From Candidatus Angelobacter sp. Gp1-AA117 (GTDB taxonomy: Bacteria > Acidobacteriota > Terriglobia > Terriglobales > Acidobacteriaceae): 34,399 bases of DNA. The stretch covers positions 1-34,399 of the forward strand of contig QHVI01000058.1 of the NCBI GenBank assembly GCA_003223515.1, given 5' to 3'. The notes beneath the pieces are model-generated. The model was not told the origin of the DNA and searched no databases. It was given only the letters and a program-made list of their open reading frames with translations. This document shows, in pieces, positions 1-8,369 of the stretch. Numbering within the stretch: position 1 is the stretch's first letter; the number at the start of each line of letters is the position of its first letter. Made by a program: the position numbers and the translations under genes.

Positions 1-219
1 CGCCAGGTGCGCAGGAAATAATTTCAGTTGCTGAACTTCCCCCTGCTCGTTGAAGACTTCGATGCTCTTCAGCCACCGCGCCTGAGTCGAACCGTTCAGC
101 TCGCCCAAATAGCACAGCGTTCTCTGGCGCGGGCCGCGGGAGGTCCGCACTGTCTCTACCAGCTACCAATAGGTGTGCTGCTTACCGTCCTTACTTCGTT
201 GATGCGGCCGCAAAAACAT
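1..219 (-). pseudogene. IS1634-type transposase, N-terminal remnant
   Basis: Reading the minus strand from the ATG at 219 gives MFLRPHQRSKDGKQHTYW, then an in-frame TAG at 163-165, then LVETVRTSRGPRQRTLCYLG and, further on, ARWLKSIEVFNEQGE up to the window edge. This is the start I know from IS1634-type DDE transposases (MFLR...KDGK.H.YWSLVE...LYLGE). The TAG sits where the family has Ser in YWSLVE, so a single-base change probably made it. The catalytic DDE region would lie left of base 1. Neither end of the element could be defined. The remnant sits directly behind the decayed 3' end of the secreted-protein gene at 497-1918, which fits insertion and decay in one spot. Confidence 0.75.
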
Positions 220-496
220 CTGGGGCCGAGTTTGCCACCGGCTCTGGTTGGCCGCAAGAGGGTAGGTCTGCACCACATCGCTTTTCTGAATCTGGAGATT
301 GAGGATAAAAGACTTGTCACGATGACAACCTTAAAAATCGCGGAATTCAACCGCACCGTGACGAACTTCGGCTAAGTGATTGATATTGAACCTGTTGCGG
401 GCTGCTCGTTGAATGTTATTGAGCCTTCCGGTTCCTTGAGGCTCTTGCAGCTACAATTTTGCCTATACCAGATTACCTACTTTTGCTGTACCTCTT

Positions 497-1918
497 TCAA
501 CGGGCGACACTTCCTTTGCGAAGCGTTCTTGGATTCTGAGCGTATGACGCGGGTGTTCTACTTAGCTGAGTTGGTTCACTCGACGCCTGTTCGTGATAAA
601 AGGTTTGCCTCGCGAACTGTACGAGTTTGCTTTTCGTAAGTGTTAGGCGCCCTGAAGGAATACGGTGCACAACGCGGGAGGGCGTGGCGGAGAAACCCAC
701 AACACGCGAGTTCAGATCCGTAAGGTGCCGGACTAGACGAGTCACCACCTGCTGATTACAGTCTTGGCACCCTTGAATCCGATCTACCAGAGAGTCTTGC
801 AACCACGCAAGATGCCGCTGGGCGGCCTCCTCGGGGGTATGATTCCCTTGGACAAATCCGCCAGAAATATAGCTCATATTGTCAGCAGTTTCTTCCAATC
901 TATGGTCCTGCTGGAGGAGATGTGCCGCCAATCCAGGATGGAAACGCTGGATCATCGGAAAGACCTGGAAGAGGAAGGCTTCATTGCGATCAGTAAACGA
1001 GAGTATCTTGCCGCTCGAATCGATTTGAAGCTCCGCATAATAGTCTCCTGGGATATGGATCGGGTCGTTCTTCAGCCGTCGAAAGAATGTTGCCAATGCC
1101 TCAGCAGCAAGCTGTTTGTCAACCCAAGAATCATTCAGCGACTGCAAGAGTCGCAGGAACTCTTCATCCCGATTATAGAAACCCGTTTCGCTTGCATAAA
1201 AGGCTAAGGCATCACGGAGAAGTGCACTTGCCTCCTTCTCTAACGATCTTGGAAGGCTGCGAATGACCTTGGCAATGCCAACGTATGGGTACTGTCCTGT
1301 CTTACCTAAATATCTAGCCTTCGCGGCAATGATCGAGACTTCGAATGGGTTGAGCTTCGCAAAATTGACGAATGTTATTTCTGCTGCGTTGTAACGAGGA
1401 TCTTCATATAGCCATTGGCCCCGCCCGGGTCGCTGGAAGCTTACTTTTGAGAGCAACTCCATGGCTGCCACAGGGTCGACATAGGACAAACACGTCACAG
1501 CATTTTTTTGACCAACAGCACGCAATGCTGGACTCCGTTCGGCTGTCGCAACTCGGAACAGGATTAAAGCCACATCCTTGGCCATCTCTGGGTGATTGGA
1601 AGAAACACTCGCGCGGCACATTTCAACAAGATTGATCAGCTGGTCCTGACTACCCAACGCTTGGCGCAAATGAAAAGTTGTTGGGTCAACAAGCGGATTA
1701 CGAGCCTGGAATGCCATAGTCTCATCTAGCAGCTGAGCGTTCGGGAAAGAATAATTTGCCTCGAGTATCGATTGACCAGCAGAGCATTGGTCACTACTTG
1801 TCGAACTCGCATAGCTGCCGCCGGACAAATCGGTATCACGCTGGAAACCGCACTTTTCTCCGAATGCTACTTGCGACCCGCAAAAAAGCACTATAAAAAT
1901 AATTAATATGTTTTTCAT
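497..1918 (-). pseudogene. Secreted hypothetical protein, second paralogue, 3' end disrupted
   Basis: The product has an N-terminal signal peptide (MKNILIIFIVLFCGSQVAFG) and is an obvious paralogue of the upstream protein at 1915-3513. Shared blocks include QKNAVTCLS, AMELLSK, GQWLYEDPRYNAAE, ARYLGQTGQYPY-like, FYNRDEEFL, GDYYAE and GGFVQG. Similarity stops at VVGFSA, near base 680. It resumes in a different frame for about 30 residues (LPRCAPYSFRAPNTYEKQ against LPALARSNPSEGHSIYEKQ) before a TGA at 576-578. The gene is therefore frameshifted and lacks roughly the last 120 residues of its paralogue. Its ATG overlaps the upstream TGA (ATGA) and follows GGAGAAGG, so translation is coupled. The function is unknown; helical repeats are likely. 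Confidence 0.7.
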
Positions 1919-3513
1919 TGTACCTTCTCCTGGCCTCCAAGGAATCCCTCGACCAATGCCCCTCCGCGATCTCGCGTTCGTTCAGTCGCGTGTGCATCAG
2001 AGCATGACTTAGTCGCCATTGGCAGAGCCCTTAACGTTCCATGACCATCTGCTTCATACAGCCAGAGATAAGCCTTGAGCCAATCATCGGGCAGCTGCTG
2101 CACTTCTTCCAGCAGAAAGTCAGTTCGTTGTGAAGCTGTAAAGGTAATAAGGTCGTGGAGTTCATCGAAACCTTGACGTAGCTGTGCGTGGCTGGCCTTA
2201 ACATCATTACTGAAAAGCCGGAAGCCCATATCAAAAGCCTGCATGCTCAAAAATTTGAACTGTTTAAAATCGCCAAGCTGATAGGCAGCTGACGCTACCG
2301 CAACCGTAGCCCGCAATCTCCCGATGGGATTGCTCAAATTGCCGAGTTCGGAGAGTTGTTTTTCGTAGATGCTGTGCCCTTCGGAGGGATTGCTCCGTGC
2401 AAGGGCTGGAAGGATAGCGGAAAAGCCGACGATGCGCAAACTCGGATCGGTTATTCGGTAGGCAAGCTGGACCACCGATTCTGGATTGCAGCCTTGCTGT
2501 TCCTTGATCCGGGAAACGAGGGACTCTTGCAACCATTGAAAATGCTGCCGGGCTGCCTGCTGTGATGTTGGGCTCCCTTGCACAAAACCTCCGGGTATGT
2601 AATGCATACCATCTGTCGCTTCGTCCAGCTTTGCGTCCCTCTGCCGAAGCTCCATTGCCAGCGTCGGATTGAGTTTCCGAATGGCGGGGAATATCAGAAA
2701 TAGAAAGGCTTCATTGCGATCGGTGAATGGGAAGACCTTGCCGCTTGAATCAACGTGGATCTCAGCATAATAGTCGCCCGGAAAATGGATTGGAGAACTC
2801 GTAAGTCGTTGTGCGAAAACGGTTAATGCCCTTACTATTAAATCTTTGTCAACGGAGGGATTATGTAGTGACCGCAACAGAAACAGAAATTCCTCATCGC
2901 GGTTATAGAAGCCGCTTTCGCTCACATAAAATTGCACAGCGTCATTGAAAAGAGTATTTATTTGGTTCTTGAAGTCTGGTGGAAGGCGATCTATGACCAT
3001 TCCAACTCCAAAGTATGGGTATTGTCCAGTCTGGCCTAGATATCTTGCATTTGCTGTAACGCTGTCAATGGTGTTTTGGGATCTGGACATAGTGATCAAG
3101 TTGACAAAAGCCGTCTCAGCAGCGTTGTAGCGAGGATCTTCATACAGCCATTGTCCGGGTTGCTGTTGGAATCCTATCTTGGAGAGAAGCTCCATAGCTG
3201 TCGTCGGGTCAGCATGAGACAGACAGGTTACGGCATTCTTCTGTCCTATAATGCGTAACTTAGCATCCTGCCCTGTGGAAGCGAGACGGAACAACGCTAA
3301 GGAATACTCCTGTGTTTTTTTCGTGGAAAGGTTGAGGTGGGGGCTCAAATGACACAATTCGATAAGATAAGTTAGCTGCTCGCGACCGCCAAGCATTTGG
3401 CTCAAACGATAACTTTCATCCACCAGTCCATCATCCTTCTCCGTGGGAACGGCTGGAAGACTGATCAAAAACCAGACGGAAACGAGAAGCCGCCATTGCC
3501 GTGCTGTCTTCAT
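1915..3513 (-). CDS. Secreted hypothetical protein, first paralogue (532 aa)
   Basis: The start is an ATG with a purine-rich GGAAAGAG upstream, and residues 1-24 form a signal peptide (MKTARQWRLLVSVWFLISLPAVPT). The rest is mostly helical, with no catalytic motif I recognise. It reads like an alpha-solenoid of TPR or HEAT type, with repeated Ala/Leu helices and conserved patches around GQWLYEDPRYNAAETAFVN and FYNRDEEFLFLLRSL. The last 40 residues are polar and poorly structured. It is the intact member of a tandem pair with 497-1918 and overlaps it by four bases. Both genes lie on the same strand as the TIR and LRR genes, 244 bases downstream of the LRR gene, so they may belong to the same locus. 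The function is unknown. Confidence 0.85.
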   Translation of the reverse strand: MKTARQWRLLVSVWFLISLPAVPTEKDDGLVDESYRLSQMLGGREQLTYLIELCHLSPHLNLSTKKTQEYSLALFRLASTGQDAKLRIIGQKNAVTCLSHADPTTAMELLSKIGFQQQPGQWLYEDPRYNAAETAFVNLITMSRSQNTIDSVTANARYLGQTGQYPYFGVGMVIDRLPPDFKNQINTLFNDAVQFYVSESGFYNRDEEFLFLLRSLHNPSVDKDLIVRALTVFAQRLTSSPIHFPGDYYAEIHVDSSGKVFPFTDRNEAFLFLIFPAIRKLNPTLAMELRQRDAKLDEATDGMHYIPGGFVQGSPTSQQAARQHFQWLQESLVSRIKEQQGCNPESVVQLAYRITDPSLRIVGFSAILPALARSNPSEGHSIYEKQLSELGNLSNPIGRLRATVAVASAAYQLGDFKQFKFLSMQAFDMGFRLFSNDVKASHAQLRQGFDELHDLITFTASQRTDFLLEEVQQLPDDWLKAYLWLYEADGHGTLRALPMATKSCSDAHATERTRDRGGALVEGFLGGQEKVQ

Positions 3514-3757
3514 GCCCGGCTCTTTCCAGACTTCATCGAAGTGGCTGCTTCAGTAACGAAGGTTCGGCCCACACTAGGTAGAAGTCCGCACAAGTCGATG
3601 ACATTTCTCATGTTAGGTACACATCTAATGAGCAACCAGCATACCCTCCAAGAAAGCCGTTAGACAAGGCCTTTGTGATAAATGCCCGTATCTTTCCATG
3701 GTAACCAGTTCCGATACTTGCCAAAGCAATATGGTCGCTTCCCTTTGTTCCGTTCGA

Positions 3758-5620
3758 CTAGGGCATGAACGCCAACGCTTTGACCGATCTTGGCAGATTT
3801 TTTAAGGAGGAAAAGCCCCCATCGATGGTCAACTCTTGAAGCTGAGAGAGATTCCCAGTCTGACTAAGCATGAGCCCAGAATGCCTGATATCCATCTCGA
3901 CTCTCCGCAAGCTCTTGAGCGGCTTCAAATTGGGGAGAGTTTGCATATTGGTATGCTTCAGATCCAAGCACAGTTCCTCAAGACTGCTTACCTCCTCCAG
4001 CGACGACAGGTCCTTGATGTCAGAATCCTCCAGAACTAGTGTGACTTTTCTCAAATGAGGCAAGTGAGATAAGTTGGGCAGTTTGGAGATGTGGGAGCCC
4101 TTGAGATCGAGAGTTAACTCTTCCAGCGCCTGCAGATTGCTGATATCAGGTAATTGTTCCGTGCTTGGCAAATCATCCAAGTGGAGTTCAAAAATGCGCA
4201 GTCCCTTTATCAGCCCCAGATCTGGCAAGTCGTGGATCTGAGACCATCTCAAGCGAAGAGCAAGTTTCTCGATGCTCCCGAGTTTAGCAATAAAGCCCAT
4301 GTCTCGAATATTCGCTCCGTCTATATCCAATGAAAGACTCCTTAGTCCCCTGAGGCTTTCAACACTATTCAAGGATGTGATTTTGGAATCTGCTAGCGCC
4401 AAATCTAGGTCATGGAGCTTCGGAAGTTCTGTAAAATCCGGCAATTCCGAGATTACTGTTCCACTTACATGCAATATTAATCTATCGAGATCACGAATTT
4501 TAGAAATATCTGGAAGCTTGTCTACTGCGCTCATGTCCAGATCCAAATCAAGCGTTCTCAAGCCCACGAGATGGCCAATCTCCGGTAGGCGGCGAACTTC
4601 CGAACCGTTGAGGTGTATCGCTAACTGTTGCAATTGCTTAAGGTAGGTCATATCGGGAACTGAAGTCTCATCAGTAAGGTTACTGCCTCTCGTCCCTGGC
4701 ATATAAATGGTTAGATTCACGAGTCCTCGAAGGGCAGTAAGATCGGGCAACTTAATGTTGGGCGGTGATGCGAGCGAAAGCGTCAGAGAACGAAGGCTTT
4801 GACTGTAATTCAAGCCTGATAGCAGATTCAATTGGGTTCCATCCAAACTAAGACTAAGGGCTTCCAGACCCTCGATCTTCGCCAGCGAATCCAGGCTTTG
4901 TACGCGAGAGTAGTCCAGCAAGAGAGTTAGGGAGCGGAGTTGGGTCAGTCCCGATGTATCGGGAAGCTGGGAAACTGTACGGACAGTCCGCAGATCGAGA
5001 TAGAGGTCTCTAAGTTCTGGAAAGATACTAATTTCTGGCATAATCTGTTGTTTCGCCAGGCCAATGTGCCGCAGAGTCAAACTTTGAAGGTGGCGAAGAG
5101 AGGAAATACCGGCGAGGGAGTACAGCGGAAGATCTCTCAAATCTAGATCCAGGGATTGCAGTTGGGGAATGTGAGTAAGGCCATCCAGCGAACTTAAGTT
5201 GCGACTCGCAAGAGTGAAGTGCTTGAGGGTATTTGAATCAAGCCAATCCAAATCACTCAAAGCTACCTGATCAATGTTTAAGGATTCGAATTGGCCTTGA
5301 TAATCACGCAGATCGGAGGGTAAGCCAAAATGCTTCAATTGATTGTGAAAACCATCCTCCAACGATTTCTGATGTCGCCAGAGCCACACACCAGTGCATA
5401 CAATCAAGAGTACAGCTGCGGCGATGAGAAGCCTCAGCCAAGGTGGAAAGTGGCTCAGTACGCTTGAAGCATTTTTTGTTGTACTCGATGCACTATGATC
5501 AGGCTTTTCTGAATTCGAAGAGGAATCGCGAACAGTCGCGACTGCAATCATCTGCGCGTCGTGAATTGAGCCACGTGCTACATCTGCAATATCCCCCTTC
5601 TCCTCTTTGGCCGCACTCAA
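3758..5620 (-). CDS. Membrane-anchored leucine-rich-repeat protein
   Basis: The 620-residue product has a polar N-terminus (about 1-58), one transmembrane helix (about 61-81, LRLLIAAAVLLIVCTGVWLW) and then leucine-rich repeats to the end. The repeats are about 22-24 residues long, with signatures such as LRSLTLLLD, LPDISKI, LDLDLDMSAVDKLPD and LEELTLDLKGSHISKLP. The predicted form is a single-pass receptor or scaffold with a large LRR domain on one side of the membrane; topology cannot be fixed from charge alone (Arg63 before, Arg82/His83 after). The start is probably TTG at 5620: no ATG or GTG exists upstream in frame, and the first internal ATG is Met24. It lies 44 bases behind the TIR gene on the same strand. 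LRR domains bind proteins or ligands; partner unknown. Confidence 0.88.
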   Translation of the reverse strand: MSAAKEEKGDIADVARGSIHDAQMIAVATVRDSSSNSEKPDHSASSTTKNASSVLSHFPPWLRLLIAAAVLLIVCTGVWLWRHQKSLEDGFHNQLKHFGLPSDLRDYQGQFESLNIDQVALSDLDWLDSNTLKHFTLASRNLSSLDGLTHIPQLQSLDLDLRDLPLYSLAGISSLRHLQSLTLRHIGLAKQQIMPEISIFPELRDLYLDLRTVRTVSQLPDTSGLTQLRSLTLLLDYSRVQSLDSLAKIEGLEALSLSLDGTQLNLLSGLNYSQSLRSLTLSLASPPNIKLPDLTALRGLVNLTIYMPGTRGSNLTDETSVPDMTYLKQLQQLAIHLNGSEVRRLPEIGHLVGLRTLDLDLDMSAVDKLPDISKIRDLDRLILHVSGTVISELPDFTELPKLHDLDLALADSKITSLNSVESLRGLRSLSLDIDGANIRDMGFIAKLGSIEKLALRLRWSQIHDLPDLGLIKGLRIFELHLDDLPSTEQLPDISNLQALEELTLDLKGSHISKLPNLSHLPHLRKVTLVLEDSDIKDLSSLEEVSSLEELCLDLKHTNMQTLPNLKPLKSLRRVEMDIRHSGLMLSQTGNLSQLQELTIDGGFSSLKNLPRSVKALAFMP

Positions 5621-5664
5621 TTGCTGGCTCGCCGGCGCGGTGCGACTTATTTCCGGCGAGCCTG

Positions 5665-6180
5665 CTAAGGGTGGTGAGGTGTTGCCTTGATCGCTTGCAG
5701 CAACTTCGCGATTCCTTCAGTGCGCTCTGCCTTTGGGAATAGCTTCACATAATGGAGATCCTTTATTTTTCGGGTACTGTCGATTTTAATCGAAGGAACT
5801 GCACAATCCGACAGAAGTACCGGAATTAGAAAAATCCTATCAGGCGGATATTGTCGATAAGCGGAAATTGCATCGCTTGCCTCCGGATAAATTCCAGAAG
5901 TGACCCGTGCCTCCGATTCTTTCGACAAGCAAAGAATGACTGCGTAGGCATTTTCCATGGCCTTCTCAATTGCAAGCGCCCAATTCTGTCCAGGAAGAAG
6001 GTCTTGGTCCCACCAAATATTTTCACCGGCAGCAATCAGATCATCTCGCAACAGCTTGACCTCTGCTTGATTTTCGCGACAATATGATAAAAATACATGC
6101 TTCTTAGGCATTGCTCGCTCCGTTCCACCCTTGGCAATTCCTTCGGCTGATCCTTTTGTCACGTAATCCAGAGACAACAT
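5665..6180 (-). CDS. TIR-domain protein
   Basis: The 171-residue product is essentially one TIR domain. Box 1 is HVFLSYCREN (about 28-37), the BB-loop region is ENIWWDQDLLPGQNW (about 53-67), and the helix holding the usual catalytic glutamate reads SGIYPEASDAI, making Glu100 the candidate. Many bacterial TIR domains cleave NAD+ or make cyclic ADP-ribose signals; whether this one does is inference. There is no transmembrane segment if translation starts at the chosen ATG. That ATG was preferred because AGGAG lies eight bases upstream; Met24 at 6111 (GGAG six bases upstream) is an alternative. The gene is followed after 44 bases by a membrane LRR protein, suggesting a signalling pair in one operon. 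Confidence 0.88.
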   Translation of the reverse strand: MLSLDYVTKGSAEGIAKGGTERAMPKKHVFLSYCRENQAEVKLLRDDLIAAGENIWWDQDLLPGQNWALAIEKAMENAYAVILCLSKESEARVTSGIYPEASDAISAYRQYPPDRIFLIPVLLSDCAVPSIKIDSTRKIKDLHYVKLFPKAERTEGIAKLLQAIKATPHHP

Positions 6181-6188
6181 ATCAAAAA

Positions 6189-6193
6189 CTCCT
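6189..6193 (-). promoter_or_regulatory. Ribosome binding site of the TIR gene
   Basis: AGGAG on the minus strand, eight bases before the ATG at 6180. It decides the start: the reading frame is open further upstream, but that extension has no comparable site. Confidence 0.7.
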
Positions 6194-6274
6194 GAGGGGG
6201 AGCAAAATGGAATGCCTGATGTTAAGAAAGAAGAACTGAAAAGGAGCCACTGAAGGCTCACATCTACGTATCGC

Positions 6275-6301
6275 AGCCTCCTGATGCAACATCAGGAGGT
6301 T
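6275..6301. repeat. Strong hairpin upstream of the TIR gene
   Basis: CCTCCTGATG at 6277-6286 pairs perfectly with CATCAGGAGG at 6290-6299 around the loop CAA. One wobble and one A-T pair extend the stem. It lies about 95 bases upstream of the TIR start. There is no T-run on either side, so it is not a standard terminator; it could be an operator, a leader structure or the end of a lost element. Confidence 0.6.
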
Positions 6302-6981
6302 AATAGAACAGCAATTCGGGCGTTGCGCGCGTTGAAGTAGTCGTAGCCCAAATGGGCAACTATTCCCTCCCATGTCGGGTAAATCTGGTTGCTTTTCTAT
6401 AAAGCACCTACTATAGTATCTATGCTCCGCTCAGGCGGAAGCGCAGGTTTTGTTCTTTGAAAACTGAATATACATTGACGCTTACAGCACACCTCTATCT
6501 TGAGGGGCGCACTGGAAAGGCGAACTGCCGTAACAACGTAACCTGTCGTAACCCAGTCTAATACCCTTGGGATTAATAAGGATTGTGACGGCGTTACGCC
6601 TGTTACGCCAATTTTTTGTTCTCCCGCAAAGTCTCCGCGCCTCCGTGTCTCGGTGTCTCCGTGGTGCGCCTTTTGATCTTGTTCCTCTGCGTCCTTTGCG
6701 TCCTCTGCGGTTAAAGGTTTTGGTTGTGGCTCGCCACGCTGTGGTAAAAGCCTTCTGTTCCGCTTCTGAACCGGAACACGGAACGTCAACCGGAACAGCA
6801 GATGTGAAGCAGTGAAAGGACTTCTCCATTTGTTCCGTGTTCCGGTTCATCTCAGCCAATTGCCAAAACGCTCTGGCCTGCGCTGCAGATATATCGGTCA
6901 AAGAAGCGGCAACGTTGTAGCCCGCTGATACAGCAAAACCACTGAGAAATTGGCCGAAAATACCTCGTTTGGCGATATTCC
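6302..6981. other. Long spacer with repeats, no gene recognised
   Basis: No convincing coding frame was found on either strand. The stretch holds mosaic repeat text (GCGCCTCCGTGTC, GTCTCCGTGGTG, GCGTCCTTTGCGTCCTCTGCGG, about 6635-6715). It also holds a perfect 18-bp inverted repeat with arms at 6767-6784 and 6832-6849, containing CCGGAACACGGAAC and its complement, separated by 47 bases. Open frames over this part are low-complexity readings of the repeats. Confidence 0.6.
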
Positions 6982-7017
6982 TTGACCATCCGGCAACTCT
7001 GGATCATACTTTTTCCC

Positions 7018-7314
7018 ATGTTCACGTCGCTGTTTGGACGGTGCATCGGCATCTTTTCAGCCGTCGCTGTACTGCTTCTATTTTTCTTTCCGCTGGTTAC
7101 TGGCCCGTTTCCTGCCACTCACGGTCCGGCTACCATCTTTCGTCTCAAATGGGCCGTCCTCATGCTGCTTCTCAGCATGGTTATCGCGGCATTCCGTATT
7201 GCTTCTATGCGGTTGGTCAAAGCGCGGCTGGCTTGTGCGCGGCTTGCAGAGGCGCGAGAGCACATTAGGCGCGACGTGACTCCGGCCGCTCTCATGCGCG
7301 TCCTGCGCTGCTGA
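7018..7314 (+). CDS. Small membrane protein (98 aa)
   Basis: From ATG 7018 the product has two strongly hydrophobic segments (about 9-26, CIGIFSAVAVLLLFFFPL, and about 46-60, WAVLMLLLSMVIAAF). The loop between them reads TGPFPATHGPATIFR, and the tail is basic and Ala/Arg-rich. The hydrophobic pattern and the Gly/Pro loop look like a real inner-membrane protein rather than a chance frame. No good Shine-Dalgarno precedes this ATG; a TTG at 6982 would add 12 residues. It lies upstream of the Pal gene on the same strand, 88 bases away. Function unknown. Confidence 0.55.
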   Translation: MFTSLFGRCIGIFSAVAVLLLFFFPLVTGPFPATHGPATIFRLKWAVLMLLLSMVIAAFRIASMRLVKARLACARLAEAREHIRRDVTPAALMRVLRC

Positions 7315-7402
7315 TCCCCGCGTTCAAACACCTTTCCTGAATCAACGAAACCCGCAGCTCACATTGAGCTTTTTTGTGTATTTGGATTTGAGGAGAATTC
7401 CG

Positions 7403-8149
7403 ATGAAACTTCAGAAAGTCTTTGTCTTTGTATTTGCTTTATCCGTTGTCCTGGTCATGGCCGGATGCCATCACCAGCAGAAGCCGGTGGCCAAGATCAA
7501 CACTCCGCCTCCGACTGTACCTCCATCACCTACTGCGAATCTGATGGTGACACCAGCCACCGTGGACCATGGCCAGTCCGCAAAACTTAGCTGGCAGACG
7601 CAGAATGCCACGACCATCAACATTGATGGTGTTGGTACCGTAACGGCATCCGGTTCCATGAACATCATGCCGTCTGATTCCACCACTTATCACCTGACTG
7701 CAAAAGGCGATGGCGGAAGCACAGAGGCCAATGCCCGCATTACTGTAAATGCCAGGAAGGTTGCAACCGGAATCACCGATGAGCAACTGTTTGCCCAGAA
7801 TGTGAAGGACGTCTTCTTTGGCTACGACAATTACCAGGTCAGCGCCGATCAGGAAACCGCCTTGAATACCGATGCTGAATTCCTGGCGCAGCACCCGAAT
7901 ATGAAGCTGGTTATCGAGGGGCACTGTGACGAGCGCGGTTCGGAAGATTACAACATGGGACTGGGTGACAGCCGGGCCAACATCGTGCGCGACATTCTCG
8001 CGAAGCACGGCGTAACCGCGGACCGCGTCCACACCATCAGCTACGGCAAAGAGCGGCCATTCTGCACCAAGACTGAAGACGAGTCGTGCTGGAAGGAGAA
8101 CCGCCGCGCCCACTTCGTGCTGCAGAAGCAGCAGGTAGCAAGCAACTAA
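7403..8149 (+). CDS. pal: Peptidoglycan-associated lipoprotein (Pal/OmpA family)
   Basis: The 248-residue precursor has a lipoprotein signal peptide with lipobox VMAGC (lipidated Cys22), so it should sit in the outer membrane facing the periplasm. Next come a proline-rich linker and an Ig-like segment typical of Acidobacteria (VTPATVDHGQSAKLSWQT...). The C-terminal OmpA domain begins about FFGYDNYQVSAD. Its peptidoglycan-binding signatures are visible: EGHCDERGSEDYNMGLGDSRA and YGKERPFC. Pal normally works with TolA/B/Q/R in envelope constriction; no tol genes are in the window. The ATG at 7403 was chosen because GAGGAG precedes it and the signal peptide starts there. The Ig-like insert between lipobox and OmpA domain makes it longer than classical Pal. 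A strong terminator follows. Confidence 0.88.
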   Translation: MKLQKVFVFVFALSVVLVMAGCHHQQKPVAKINTPPPTVPPSPTANLMVTPATVDHGQSAKLSWQTQNATTINIDGVGTVTASGSMNIMPSDSTTYHLTAKGDGGSTEANARITVNARKVATGITDEQLFAQNVKDVFFGYDNYQVSADQETALNTDAEFLAQHPNMKLVIEGHCDERGSEDYNMGLGDSRANIVRDILAKHGVTADRVHTISYGKERPFCTKTEDESCWKENRRAHFVLQKQQVASN

Positions 8150-8172
8150 TTCTACCTGAAGGGCTGAACCGC

Positions 8173-8206
8173 AAAAGACGCAGTGTTATGCTGCGTCTTT
8201 TCTTTT
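8173..8206 (+). terminator. Rho-independent terminator of pal
   Basis: A perfect 11-bp stem, AAAAGACGCAG (8173-8183) with CTGCGTCTTTT (8191-8201), has a seven-base loop and a T-rich tail. It lies 23 bases after the pal stop. Confidence 0.92.
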
Positions 8207-8224
8207 GTGCTCATCGAAAAATCT

Positions 8225-8275
8225 CAACACAGATGACACAGATGAACAGATTCTCACAGATAGATGCAATGGATA
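8225..8275. repeat. Mosaic intergenic repeat (ACACAGATGA type)
   Basis: Overlapping short words AACACAGATGACACAGATGA and TTCTCACAGATAG occur between the pal terminator and the PadR promoter. Related text recurs near 13180, 19060, 19620, 20400 and 20500, always outside genes. Confidence 0.55.
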
Positions 8276-8310
8276 CATAAGCCCAAGCCAATAGCCAAAA
8301 CCCGTCTTCC

Positions 8311-8357
8311 TGTTGACAAGCAACATATAACTTATAAACTCATGTTGTTAATCGACA
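8311..8357 (+). promoter_or_regulatory. padR promoter with palindromic operator
   Basis: TTGACA at 8313-8318 is a consensus -35 box. TATAAA/TAAACT around 8333-8340 serves as the -10 region. Two arms, TGTTGACAAGCAACAT (8311-8326) and ATGTTGTTAATCGACA (8342-8357), are inverted copies matching at 12 of 16 positions, including a perfect CAACAT/ATGTTG core. The arms flank the -10 region, as expected for an autorepressed PadR-family gene. Binding by PadR is inferred. Confidence 0.65.
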
Positions 8358-8369
8358 GGAGACGCACCG

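Noticed and set aside
220-496. Terminal inverted repeat of the left-edge IS
   Set aside because: A small GAGCCT/AGGCTC hairpin near 420-443 was seen, but without the other end of the element it cannot be called a terminal repeat.
5620-5720. Programmed -1 frameshift joining TIR and LRR
   Set aside because: Frame geometry allows it, but no slippery heptamer or downstream pseudoknot was visible, so it is not claimed as a feature.
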